In this document: one piece after another, positions 1 through 6,671 of the stretch
How the letters are laid out: every line of letters begins with the position of its first letter
Numbering within the stretch: the first letter of the stretch is position 1
From: Acetobacterium sp.
GTDB lineage: Bacteria > Bacillota > Clostridia > Eubacteriales > Eubacteriaceae
Length of the DNA stretch: 6,671 nucleotides
Direction of reading: 5' to 3'
Assembly (NCBI GenBank): GCA_022013395.1
Contig: JAKLQL010000626.1
Span: 1-6,671, forward strand
The notes under the pieces: generated by a model
Told to the model about the DNA's origin: nothing
The model's input: the letters and a program-made list of their open reading frames with translations, nothing else
Database searches by the model: none
Translations under genes and position numbers: made by a program

Positions 1-2
1 TA

Positions 3-221
3 GGTGGAATTGTTTTACCAGGATCTGCGCAGGAAAAGCCACAACAAGGAAAAGTAGTTGCAGTCGGAACTGGAGAAATTATTGATGGCAAAAAAGTGCC
101 ATTGGATGTGAAAGTGGATGATGAAGTCATCTATTCCAAATACTCAGGCAGTGAAGTAAAAATTGGGGATGAAGAGTTTTTAATCATCCGTCAAGCTGAT
201 ATTTTAGCAATCGTAGAATAA
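3..221 (+). CDS. groES: GroES co-chaperonin (partial, C-terminal part)
   Basis: This is the 3' part of groES; the start lies left of the window and 72 codons remain before the TAA. GroES is the heptameric lid of the class I chaperonin. It caps GroEL in the cytoplasm so that substrate proteins fold in a closed chamber. The visible residues begin with [22 protein letters not shown], which holds the end of the flexible mobile loop that touches GroEL followed by the conserved [11 protein letters not shown] strand. They end with the family's [21 protein letters not shown] beta-barrel closure. GroES proteins are about 95 residues, so roughly the first 20-25 are missing. groEL follows after 30 nt, the usual groESL operon. 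Its promoter, and any CIRCE/HrcA or CtsR site, would lie outside the window. Identification is secure. Confidence 0.97.
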   Translation, partial: GGIVLPGSAQEKPQQGKVVAVGTGEIIDGKKVPLDVKVDDEVIYSKYSGSEVKIGDEEFLIIRQADILAIVE

Positions 222-224
222 TAA

Positions 225-1883
<1,659 letters not shown>

Positions 1884-1913
1884 GCCCCAGGCTACATCAA
1901 TTCTAAGATAAAT

Positions 1914-1950
1914 AAAAGGCAGTCTCAAAAATGAGGCTGCCTTTTTATTT
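1914..1950. terminator. Bidirectional intrinsic terminator between groEL and the 77-aa gene
   Basis: A 13-bp stem (1914-1926 pairing with 1933-1945, one G-U wobble) closes a 6-nt loop. The core is AAAAGGCAGTCTC / GAGGCTGCCTTTT. On the plus strand it is followed by a T-rich tail and sits 30 nt after the groEL stop. On the minus strand the A-rich left flank becomes a T tract, and the hairpin lies just after the stop of the convergent gene at 1967. It can therefore end both transcripts. Confidence 0.93.
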
Positions 1951-1966
1951 GCAGTTTGTTAGCTGA

Positions 1967-2200
1967 TTAATTGACGTCGTAGGGAATACCGGCGAACAGG
2001 ATTTCCATTTCTGGTTGTTCCAATTCTGCTAGTTTGACGATCAGGCCATTGATCAGGGCGATCATTGCCTGGGCATCCGGTGATTCATCATCGGTTGGTT
2101 TGGCTGCATAAAGGGCAATCAGCATGGTATTGCGGGTTGTTCCTTTTACATCTTTAAACAGGGTATTTAAAACGCGTTTTTCATTAATTGTCAGTTCCAT
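1967..2200 (-). CDS. Small protein of unknown function, 77 aa, downstream of the ABC-F gene
   Basis: I do not recognise a family. The protein MELTINEKRVLNTLFKDV... is small and acidic with no cysteines, signal peptide or membrane segment. It reads as mainly helical: an N-terminal basic helix (about 4-20), a central TTRNTMLIALYAA helix (21-33), an acidic PTDDESPD turn (35-42), then AQAMIALINGLIVKLAELEQPEMEILFAG (43-71). This suggests a compact helical cytoplasmic protein. The start at 2200 is chosen because GGAGG (2206-2210) lies 5 nt upstream. An in-frame ATG at 2212 overlaps that Shine-Dalgarno and is unlikely to be used. The gene begins 37 nt after the stop of the ABC-F gene on the same strand with no terminator between, so the two are probably co-transcribed. 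That it is a real gene rests on the good ribosome binding site, tight placement and shared terminator. Confidence 0.82.
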   Translation of the reverse strand: MELTINEKRVLNTLFKDVKGTTRNTMLIALYAAKPTDDESPDAQAMIALINGLIVKLAELEQPEMEILFAGIPYDVN

Positions 2201-2205
2201 TTTTT

Positions 2206-2210
2206 CCTCC
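2206..2210 (-). promoter_or_regulatory. Ribosome binding site deciding the start of the 77-aa gene
   Basis: GGAGG on the minus strand, 5 nt before ATG at 2200. An upstream in-frame ATG (2212) reads into this element as ATGGAGG and has no Shine-Dalgarno of its own, so the shorter 77-aa form is preferred. Confidence 0.8.
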
Positions 2211-2237
2211 ATAGGTTTTTTTATAATAAATAATAGT

Positions 2238-4166
2238 TTATAATGTTTCCAGCGTCATCAGGGCTTCTTCCCATTCGTCGGTGAGTTCGGATAATTTTTG
2301 CTTGTGATCTTCATAGGAAAGATTAATTTCAGCTGCCAGCGAGAGGTTGTCGTAGAAATCTGGAGCACACATCGTTTCTTCGATTGTCTCGATTTTCTGT
2401 TCCAGATTCAGGATCGCTTCTTCAATCTCTTTAACTTTTTTCTTTAAAAGGCGAATTCTGGCCTCCTCTTCTTTTAGTTTCTTACGATCTGTTTTTTGCT
2501 GTGTTTTGGTTACGATTGTTTTGGATTCTTCAGCGAGAACCGCTTCCCGTTCAGATGCTTCCACTTTGTGTTTTAAGTAATCATCATAGTTGCCTAAATG
2601 AATTTCCATGCCATCAATCGAAAACTGATAGATTTTATTGGCGATCCGGTTTAAGAAATAGCGGTCATGCGAGATAAAAAGCAGGGTGCCTTCATATTGA
2701 GCTAAGGCATTCTCCAGAATTTCTTTGGTATCCATGTCAATGTGATTGGTCGGTTCATCCATCAGCAGGAAATTCGACTGGGAAATCATTAGTCTGGCCA
2801 GCAGCAATCGGGCTTTTTCGCCACCGGAAAGGGTATCTATGGGTTTAAAAACTTCATCTCCCACAAATAAAAAAGCTGCCAGAATGTTTCGCAATTCTCC
2901 CTCAGTCAGTTTTGAATCCACATCCCAAAGGGCTTCTAAGAGGTTTTCATTGTAGAATTTTTTTAAATCCTGATGTTCCTGATCAAAATAACCAATATGA
3001 ACCTTTTGACCTAACCGGATTTCTCCGGCGTCAGCCGCTAATTTTCCCTGGAGAATGCGAAAAAGGGTGGTTTTGCCGGCACCATTGGGACCGATGATAC
3101 CAATTTTATCACCCCGGTGAATTTCGAAATTCATATTTTGAAAAAGCAGCCGATCGCCAAAGGATTTTTTGATGTTGGTGATTTCTAAAACATCATTGCC
3201 GCTCTTGACCCTGGGGATAAAGCTAAAATGGCTGTTGTGAGCAGTTTCGACCTTGTCAATCAACTCGATCTTGCTCAAGGCTTTTTCCCGACTGGAAGCC
3301 CGTTTTGAGCTTTTTATGGAGTTGTAGGCCCGGAACCGATCTATCACTTCCTGCTGGTGCTTAATTTCTTTGGCTTGCTGTTGGAACTGATGGTTCTGCT
3401 CCAACATATCCTGACGTTTTTTGATGGCGTACTGGGTATAGTTTCCGGCGTATTCCTTAACATTTTTCTGAGTCACTTCCATGATTGTCGTACAGACCTT
3501 GTCGATGAAGTAACGGTCATGGGAAACAATCATAAAGGTTCCGGGGTAGTTTTTTAAATATTGTTCCAACCATTGGAGCGCATCAATATCCAGGTAGTTG
3601 GTGGGCTCATCCAGGAGCAGCAGTTCTGGCTCCTGCAGTAGAATCTGCCCCAGGGTTGCCCGGGTTTTTTCGCCGCCGCTGAGCATCGAGAAGGCTTTAT
3701 CCTGATCCTCGGGTTTAAAACCGAGCCCATTGATGACGCCCCGGATGCGGCTGGGATACGCGTAACCATTTTGAGCTGCAAAGGCTTCCTGCAGTTCGCC
3801 AAATTCATGCATCAGTTTTTCCTGATCATCGCCCGAGGAGCGTGCAATCTCATCACCAATCCGTTTCATTCGCTTTTCCATCTCAATCAGCGGGGTGAAG
3901 ACATCCGTTAACATTTCGACCAGGGTGGTATTTTCTGAGATGTTGGATTCCTGGGATAGGTAGCCGATGGTCAAACCGTTTTTCGTGTTGATTCGACCAG
4001 TGTCTGGAACCAATTCGCCGGTAATGAGTTTTAATAATGTCGATTTACCAGTTCCGTTTCGACCAACAAGTCCGATTTGCTTTCTTTCGTTGATGGAGAT
4101 GTTGAGATCATTAAAGATTTCATGGATGCCGTAACTAAAATGCATATTTTCTATATTCATTAACAT
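2238..4166 (-). CDS. ydiF: ABC-F family ATPase, YdiF-type (ribosome-associated), 642 aa
   Basis: This protein has two ABC ATPase domains on one chain and no membrane segments, the mark of ABC-F proteins. These bind the ribosomal E site and affect translation or antibiotic protection rather than transport. Domain 1 has Walker A GRNGTGKST (35-43), signature LSGGEK (162-167), Walker B LLLLDEP (182-188) and switch His216. Domain 2 has GPNGAGKTT (359-367), LSGGEK (446-451), LLMDEP (467-472) and His500. The linker between them (about 240-325) is helical, Gln/Lys-rich and basic, matching the P-site tRNA-interaction arm. A charged coiled coil (about 535-640) forms the C-terminus. Length and architecture match B. 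subtilis YdiF as I remember it. All catalytic residues are intact. ATG 4166 is preferred because AGGTGA lies 4 nt upstream; the ATG at 4160 is an alternative. The 77-aa gene follows in the same operon. The exact physiological role of the YdiF group is unsettled, and resistance activity cannot be inferred. Confidence 0.95.
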   Translation of the reverse strand: MLMNIENMHFSYGIHEIFNDLNISINERKQIGLVGRNGTGKSTLLKLITGELVPDTGRINTKNGLTIGYLSQESNISENTTLVEMLTDVFTPLIEMEKRMKRIGDEIARSSGDDQEKLMHEFGELQEAFAAQNGYAYPSRIRGVINGLGFKPEDQDKAFSMLSGGEKTRATLGQILLQEPELLLLDEPTNYLDIDALQWLEQYLKNYPGTFMIVSHDRYFIDKVCTTIMEVTQKNVKEYAGNYTQYAIKKRQDMLEQNHQFQQQAKEIKHQQEVIDRFRAYNSIKSSKRASSREKALSKIELIDKVETAHNSHFSFIPRVKSGNDVLEITNIKKSFGDRLLFQNMNFEIHRGDKIGIIGPNGAGKTTLFRILQGKLAADAGEIRLGQKVHIGYFDQEHQDLKKFYNENLLEALWDVDSKLTEGELRNILAAFLFVGDEVFKPIDTLSGGEKARLLLARLMISQSNFLLMDEPTNHIDMDTKEILENALAQYEGTLLFISHDRYFLNRIANKIYQFSIDGMEIHLGNYDDYLKHKVEASEREAVLAEESKTIVTKTQQKTDRKKLKEEEARIRLLKKKVKEIEEAILNLEQKIETIEETMCAPDFYDNLSLAAEINLSYEDHKQKLSELTDEWEEALMTLETL

Positions 4167-4170
4167 TGTT

Positions 4171-4176
4171 TCACCT
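4171..4176 (-). promoter_or_regulatory. Ribosome binding site of the ABC-F gene (shifted type)
   Basis: AGGTGA on the minus strand, 4 nt (AACA) before the ATG at 4166. It pairs with the 5' side of the anti-Shine-Dalgarno (AGGAGGTGA), which explains the short spacing and favours 4166 over the second in-frame ATG at 4160. Confidence 0.65.
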
Positions 4177-4230
4177 GTTTTCGTTTTTGTTCGGATATTT
4201 AAGACTACTTTTACTATTCTATCAAAAAAA

Positions 4231-4259
4231 ACGCCAAATTAAAATGAATAATTTGACGT
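4231..4259. repeat. Inverted repeat overlapping the rex -35 box
   Basis: ACGCCAAATT (4231-4240) and AATTTGACGT (4250-4259) are inverted copies, 9 of 10 positions matching, with a 9-nt spacer. The right arm contains the rex -35 hexamer TTGACG. The place is right for an operator acting on rex, on the divergent ABC-F gene, or on both. It does not look like a terminator for either gene, as both genes lead away from it. Function is inferred from position only. Confidence 0.5.
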
Positions 4260-4281
4260 AATTGGTACATATTGTTATAAT
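4253..4281 (+). promoter_or_regulatory. Sigma-A-type promoter of rex
   Basis: TTGACG (4253-4258), a 17-bp spacer, and a perfect TATAAT (4276-4281). Transcription should start near 4288, giving a leader of about 26 nt before the rex ATG. Upstream, toward the ABC-F gene, the minus strand has only weaker -10-like sequence (TAGAAT at 4216-4221) without a convincing -35, so I do not call that promoter. Confidence 0.85.
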
Positions 4282-4292
4282 TAATTAATTAT
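4277..4292. repeat. 16-bp perfect palindrome over the rex -10 and start site
   Basis: ATAATTAATTAATTAT equals its own reverse complement. It covers most of the -10 hexamer and the expected start point. A protein bound here would block rex transcription, so it is a candidate operator. It is made only of A and T, which makes a chance palindrome more likely, and it does not match the usual clostridial Rex box (TTGTTAA, 4 nt, TTAACAA), although a TTGTTA half-site lies beside it at 4272-4277. Confidence 0.4.
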
Positions 4293-4298
4293 CCAAAG

Positions 4299-4305
4299 AA
4301 AGGAG
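4299..4305 (+). promoter_or_regulatory. Ribosome binding site of rex
   Basis: AAAGGAG, 8 nt before ATG 4314. It fixes the start and gives the standard Rex length. Confidence 0.88.
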
Positions 4306-4313
4306 AAGTTATC

Positions 4314-4943
4314 ATGCATCGCTTCTCAAAAAAAGTATCTATGACCGTTGTCAAACGGTTGCCAAAGTATTACCAATATTTAACTGATTTACAGCTCAAT
4401 GATATCGAAAAAATATCATCCCGGGAATTAGCAAGCTTAATGGGACTTACAGCTTCTCAAATTCGGCAGGATTTAAATTCATTCGGAGGTTATGGTCAAC
4501 AAGGCTATGGCTATAATGTCGGAGAATTAAGGGAAGCTATCAAGGAGATTCTTGGTCTTGATAGTGAATATAATTGTATTATTATCGGTGGCGGTAATAT
4601 GGGTCATGCCATTGCAAACTATGAGCGGTTTAAACGAGAAGGCGTTATTCTAAAAGGCGTTTTCGATGTTGATCCATTAACAGTTGGTACCGTCGTTGGC
4701 AGTGTCGTTGTTAAACATATGGATGAGCTTGATGAATTTATCAAGGCGAATGAAATTGACATCGCTATTTTATGCGTACCTCGGGAGGTTGGCCAAAAGG
4801 TGGCAACTCAGGTAACGGATTTAGGGGTGAAAGGAATTCTTAATTTCAGTCCATTGGATTTGACTGTGCCTAATGATGTGGTCGTGGAAAATGTTAATAT
4901 TACGGATAGCTTATTTACACTAACGTATTTACTGGGCGAATAA
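4314..4943 (+). CDS. rex: Redox-sensing transcriptional repressor Rex, 209 aa
   Basis: Rex is a homodimeric DNA-binding protein that senses the NADH/NAD+ ratio. NAD+ favours binding, and NADH releases it from operators of fermentation and redox genes. The N-terminal winged helix (about 9-80) shows RLPKYYQYL at 15-23, the helix-turn-helix SSRELASLMGLTASQIRQDL (35-54), and the family hallmark SFGGYGQQGYGYNV (56-69). A Rossmann domain follows with the nucleotide loop IIGGGNMGHAIANY (90-103) and the acidic strand end FDVD (117-120), typical for NAD(H). The C-terminal part holds LNFSPLDLTVP (176-186) and VENVNITDSL (191-200), ending in the domain-swapped helix. Length is normal and all hallmark segments are present. 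It is transcribed alone from its own promoter and stops at a terminator just downstream. The dyads over its promoter suggest regulation, perhaps autoregulation. Its targets are probably elsewhere in the genome. Confidence 0.97.
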   Translation: MHRFSKKVSMTVVKRLPKYYQYLTDLQLNDIEKISSRELASLMGLTASQIRQDLNSFGGYGQQGYGYNVGELREAIKEILGLDSEYNCIIIGGGNMGHAIANYERFKREGVILKGVFDVDPLTVGTVVGSVVVKHMDELDEFIKANEIDIAILCVPREVGQKVATQVTDLGVKGILNFSPLDLTVPNDVVVENVNITDSLFTLTYLLGE

Positions 4944-4964
4944 AATCGTTGTTTTGAAAAACAT

Positions 4965-5000
4965 AAGAGCTTGGATTTAATTCCTGCTCTTTATTTTTTT
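4965..5000 (+). terminator. Intrinsic terminator of rex
   Basis: AAGAGC (4965-4970) pairs with GCTCTT (4986-4991), with an inner GGA/TCC pairing, followed at once by a T-rich run ending at 5000. It lies 21 nt after the rex stop. The stem is modest but the T tract is strong. Confidence 0.8.
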
Positions 5001-5019
5001 GCTTATAAAAATCACTGAT

Positions 5020-5050
5020 AAAAAAATAGAAACACGCATGGCGTGTTTCT
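5020..5050 (-). terminator. Intrinsic terminator of the XRE regulator gene
   Basis: AGAAACACGC (5028-5037) and GCGTGTTTCT (5041-5050) form a perfect 10-bp stem with a 3-nt loop. Read on the minus strand the hairpin is followed by ATTTTTTTAT, so it terminates the gene whose stop codon is about 47 nt upstream. The plus-strand side lacks a T tract. Together with the rex terminator it insulates the two convergent genes. Confidence 0.9.
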
Positions 5051-5097
5051 AAGAATTTATAACAAGTTATTTAAACATAATTTTCATTGTTTTTAAG

Positions 5098-5478
5098 TTA
5101 CTTTCCACTGGAACTCTTGAAATTAATAAAATCTAAAACTTCTTGTTTATAACTTTCCGGGAAAGAGAAATAAGAAGAAAAAGAGTCTACTTCTTCGTTG
5201 GAAAAAACGTAAGATTTTAAAAATTCTTCACAGGTCATCGGTTTGGGGTTACTTGGTAAAAGTTTTGGCTGATCAGTTCGACATAGCAAATAGTCTACTG
5301 AGACTTCAAAAAAATCAGCAATCTTAATCAGTAATTGGTTCTCTGGTAAATTTTTATCTTTTTCATATTTAGAGATCGAGCTTTTATTAAGATAGAAAAG
5401 ATTAGCAAAATTCTCCTGAGTTAACCGTTTCGAGATACGCAACGCTTTTAATCGACTACCAAAAGTATTATTTTCCAT
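5098..5478 (-). CDS. XRE/Cro-C1 family transcriptional regulator, 126 aa
   Basis: This is a small DNA-binding protein of the xenobiotic-response-element family. The HTH domain occupies about residues 7-62: FGSRLKALRISKRLTQENFANLF (6-28), then YLNKSSISKYEKDKNLPENQLL with the recognition helix at SSISKYEKD (33-41), then IKIADFFEVSVDYLLCRTD (51-69). This is the classic pattern. A Pro-rich linker (71-80, LLPSNPKP) leads to a C-terminal part (81-126) holding MTCEEFLKSYVFSNEEVDSF and YKQEVLDFINF. I cannot assign it; it probably serves dimerisation or ligand sensing. It has no peptidase or membrane motif. The start at 5478 is chosen for AAGGTGA 4 nt upstream. A longer in-frame reading from TTG 5562 would begin inside the -35 box and is rejected. 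The gene has its own promoter and terminator, so it is a single-gene unit. It lies downstream of a lipoprotein gene on the same strand, which is a possible target but unproven. Confidence 0.9.
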   Translation of the reverse strand: MENNTFGSRLKALRISKRLTQENFANLFYLNKSSISKYEKDKNLPENQLLIKIADFFEVSVDYLLCRTDQPKLLPSNPKPMTCEEFLKSYVFSNEEVDSFSSYFSFPESYKQEVLDFINFKSSSGK

Positions 5479-5482
5479 TTTT

Positions 5483-5489
5483 TCACCTT
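5483..5489 (-). promoter_or_regulatory. Ribosome binding site of the XRE regulator
   Basis: AAGGTGA on the minus strand, 4 nt before ATG 5478. It fits the extended AGGAGGTGA anti-Shine-Dalgarno pairing and decides the start. Confidence 0.75.
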
Positions 5490-5493
5490 CTTT

Positions 5494-5506
5494 CAATTTA
5501 GAATTG
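5494..5506. repeat. Small dyad in the XRE gene leader
   Basis: CAATT-TAG-AATTG is a perfect 5-bp inverted repeat lying between the expected transcription start (about 5528) and the ribosome binding site. XRE regulators often repress their own genes through short dyads near the start point, so this is a candidate operator. The arms are short and AT-rich, so chance is possible. Confidence 0.35.
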
Positions 5507-5534
5507 TTGGCACAAATGCACTGCCTATTGATTA

Positions 5535-5562
5535 AGTATAACATATCTTTAACATTTGTCAA
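5535..5562 (-). promoter_or_regulatory. Sigma-A-type promoter of the XRE regulator
   Basis: Read on the minus strand: TTGACA (5557-5562, perfect), a 16-bp spacer, then TATACT (5535-5540, five of six matches to TATAAT). Transcription should begin near 5528, giving a leader of about 50 nt. It sits between the lipoprotein stop (5608) and the regulator, so the regulator does not depend on the upstream genes. Confidence 0.85.
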
Positions 5563-5607
5563 GATTTGCAGTTGAATTTAAGTAAGATACCAGAATGTAA
5601 TAGAGCA

Positions 5608-6438
5608 TCAAAAAGGCGCTCTTGATTCTCTTAAAAGACGCAGACATTCAATGTATTTTGCTTTGTCCGGGGACGTTTCATTGGCTGAAAATGGCGATTC
5701 CAGCGATTGCGATTCCAGCGCATTATTTGTTAGAGTATCAAATAATGCACTAAAATCTGCGCTGGCTGGAGAATCAGTTGATTTACGCTTTGATTTTCCG
5801 TCTTCTGTTCTAATTTCATCATAGCTGAGACGAGTTAGGGTTGAACCATTAAATGATGCTTCAAGGAAACCCTGATAGCCTTCAGGGTCGACAGTGCCGG
5901 TTATCATATAAGTATCAAAAGTATCAATTTTTATCGTTTCATGATCACCTTTGTATGCTTGAGCCAAAATTACAGTTGATAATTCGGTAAAACGGTCAGA
6001 TGTTTGGGTCGCCCCAGAGACAGCATCGATTTCATCAGGATTTTGAGAGAGGATCAATTCATTGTACAAGCGCAGATAAAGCGCACTGAGGTTGGCTACA
6101 CCTAAATTCTTCCAGTTTTTATCTGAACCCTCGAGCGTAAGGCGATCGGCATTACTTTTTGATAGTTCCTTAAATGAAACTTGGGTAATGATGCCATTTT
6201 TTATCAGAAGATCTAATTTTTGGACATAACCCCGGTTGTCAAAATAGCTGGTAGTGGCAGAGTACTGGCCATCCATCAGGGATTTAGAATTTTCTCCAGA
6301 CAAAATTGAACCGGTTGTGGGATCATTAATCAGTTCTTTTTCCACACAACCGGTTAGAAACAGGGGTATAAAACCATAGAAAAGAAGCAAAATCACCAGC
6401 GCATAGCACTTATGATTTCCAAATTTATTATTGAACAT
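5608..6438 (-). CDS. FMN-binding (probably flavinylated) lipoprotein, 276 aa
   Basis: Predicted lipoprotein anchored to the outer face of the membrane. A signal peptide has K5/K10, a hydrophobic core (12-28) and lipobox LTG-C with Cys31. A first domain (about 55-160, from DGQYSATTSYFDNRG) ends in DAVSGATQTS (138-147), the SGAT-type motif on whose Thr (T144 here) the flavin transferase ApbE attaches FMN. A second region (174-270) repeats the layout: DTYMITGTVDPEGYQGFLEASFNG, then SQ...SANETSPDKAKYIECLRLL. However, its motif is degraded to SANETS (251-256). Layout resembles the Tpp15-like 'major membrane immunogen' group and, more loosely, PplA-type extracellular electron-transfer lipoproteins. 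The redox role is inferred. ATG 6438 is chosen because GGTGAT lies 4 nt upstream; TTG 6450 and GTG 6447 are in frame but less likely. It starts 26 nt after the pyrophosphatase stop, so the two may be co-transcribed. No ApbE gene is in the window. Confidence 0.85.
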   Translation of the reverse strand: MFNNKFGNHKCYALVILLLFYGFIPLFLTGCVEKELINDPTTGSILSGENSKSLMDGQYSATTSYFDNRGYVQKLDLLIKNGIITQVSFKELSKSNADRLTLEGSDKNWKNLGVANLSALYLRLYNELILSQNPDEIDAVSGATQTSDRFTELSTVILAQAYKGDHETIKIDTFDTYMITGTVDPEGYQGFLEASFNGSTLTRLSYDEIRTEDGKSKRKSTDSPASADFSALFDTLTNNALESQSLESPFSANETSPDKAKYIECLRLLRESRAPF

Positions 6439-6442
6439 TGTT

Positions 6443-6448
6443 ATCACC
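6443..6448 (-). promoter_or_regulatory. Ribosome binding site deciding the lipoprotein start
   Basis: GGTGAT on the minus strand, 4 nt (AACA) before ATG 6438. It includes the in-frame GTG at 6447 and lies beside TTG 6450, so those two upstream codons are unlikely starts. Confidence 0.6.
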
Positions 6449-6464
6449 AATTTTAAAATTTTGT

Positions 6465-6671
6465 TTAATAAGCAGAGGCATTCATCAGTAGTGGGACAAT
6501 TTGTTTTTTTCGGGAAAAAACACCATTCATATATTTGCTGTATTCACCCGGTTGAAAACCGAAAGCCAATTGCACCAGATTCTTAGCTTCACCCGCCACG
6601 ATTAGTTCAGTACCACCTAAAATGATGTCGGTGACCATTAAAATGGCAAGGTCCAGACCTTCCTCAGCACA
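6465..6671 (-). CDS. ppaC: Manganese-dependent inorganic pyrophosphatase (family II, partial, C-terminus)
   Basis: An open frame enters from the right edge on the minus strand and gives 68 residues before TAA. It reads CAEEGLDLAILMVTDIILGG, then a short stretch to FGFQPGEYSKYMNG, VFSRKKQIVPLL and NASAY. This is the end of the DHHA2 domain of family II pyrophosphatases: the ILMVTDI strand followed by the SRKKQ motif (53-57), whose Arg and Lys bind the substrate phosphates, then IVPLL. The enzyme hydrolyses cytoplasmic PPi to two phosphates using Mn2+/Co2+ and pulls biosynthetic reactions forward. The N-terminal DHH domain with the metal ligands lies outside the window, so I cannot tell whether this is the short form or the CBS/DRTGG-regulated form. 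The flavolipoprotein gene starts 26 nt downstream with no terminator between. The motif is distinctive and the call is firm despite the short length. Confidence 0.9.
   Translation of the reverse strand, partial: CAEEGLDLAILMVTDIILGGTELIVAGEAKNLVQLAFGFQPGEYSKYMNGVFSRKKQIVPLLMNASAY

Noticed and set aside
3554..3808. Open frame of 84 codons on the minus strand inside the ABC-F gene
   Set aside because: It is an alternative frame of clear ABC-F coding sequence with no domain of its own. The same holds for the other overlapping frames in groEL and the ABC-F gene.
4272..4289. Rex box for autoregulation
   Set aside because: Only the left half-site TTGTTA is present. The right half does not match TTAACAA, so I report dyads rather than a Rex operator.
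5479..5562. Longer N-terminus of the XRE regulator from TTG 5562 (28 extra residues)
   Set aside because: The TTG is part of the -35 box and lies upstream of the expected transcription start. The extra residues do not look like an HTH extension, and ATG 5478 has its own ribosome binding site.
5551..5563. Imperfect dyad around the XRE promoter -35 (AACATTTGTCAAG region)
   Set aside because: Only about 5 symmetric pairs are present, no better than chance in AT-rich DNA.
5602..5622. AGAGC / GCTCT hairpin at the end of the lipoprotein gene as a possible terminator
   Set aside because: The stem is only 5-6 bp with an 11-nt loop, overlaps the stop codon and has no T tract on the minus strand.
5695..5721. 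Short near-duplicate GCGATTCCAGCGATT / GCGATTCCAGCGCATT in the lipoprotein gene
   Set aside because: It is in-frame coding sequence (LESQSLES) and is a single duplication, so it is not a repeat array or CRISPR.

Overview
The window looks like a chromosomal housekeeping segment from a low-to-moderate G+C, Gram-positive Firmicute, most likely an anaerobic clostridial relative. The Eubacteriaceae, perhaps Acetobacterium, are my best guess, made from general sequence character rather than a database match. Supporting signs are a redox regulator Rex, a family II (Mn-dependent) pyrophosphatase, a YdiF-type ABC-F protein, purine-rich Shine-Dalgarno sequences, sigma-A promoters of TTGACx/TATAxT type and U-tailed hairpin terminators. 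I see no transposase, integrase, phage gene, tRNA, rRNA or CRISPR array.

Layout, left to right. The 3' part of groES (+) runs straight into complete groEL (+), with a 30-nt gap and a perfect AGGAGG. A strong hairpin that can terminate in both directions separates groEL from a minus-strand pair: a 642-aa ABC-F ATPase and, 37 nt downstream of it, a 77-aa protein of unknown function. A 147-bp divergent intergenic region follows. It carries a near-consensus promoter for rex (+), a 16-bp perfect palindrome over that promoter's -10 and start region, and a second dyad over its -35. After rex comes a plus-strand terminator, then a minus-strand terminator that ends a gene for a 126-aa Cro/C1-type (XRE) regulator. 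That gene has its own near-perfect promoter. Further upstream on the minus strand is a 276-aa lipoprotein with an FMN-binding (flavinylation) motif. It is preceded, 26 nt away, by the 3' end of a Mn-dependent inorganic pyrophosphatase gene that runs off the window.

How the parts relate. groES-groEL is the class I chaperonin. The ABC-F protein probably acts on the ribosome, and Rex reads the NADH/NAD+ ratio. As I recall, ydiF, rex (ydiH) and groESL also lie near one another in Bacillus subtilis, so this half of the window looks like a rearranged version of an old Firmicute neighbourhood. The right half (pyrophosphatase, flavolipoprotein, XRE regulator) looks lineage-specific. Its most interesting element is the lipoprotein, which appears to be a tandem FMN-binding protein whose second copy has lost the flavin attachment motif. 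I do not see a clearly new multi-gene system here. The best leads are the lipoprotein with its neighbours, the 77-aa partner of the ABC-F gene, and the dyads around the rex promoter.
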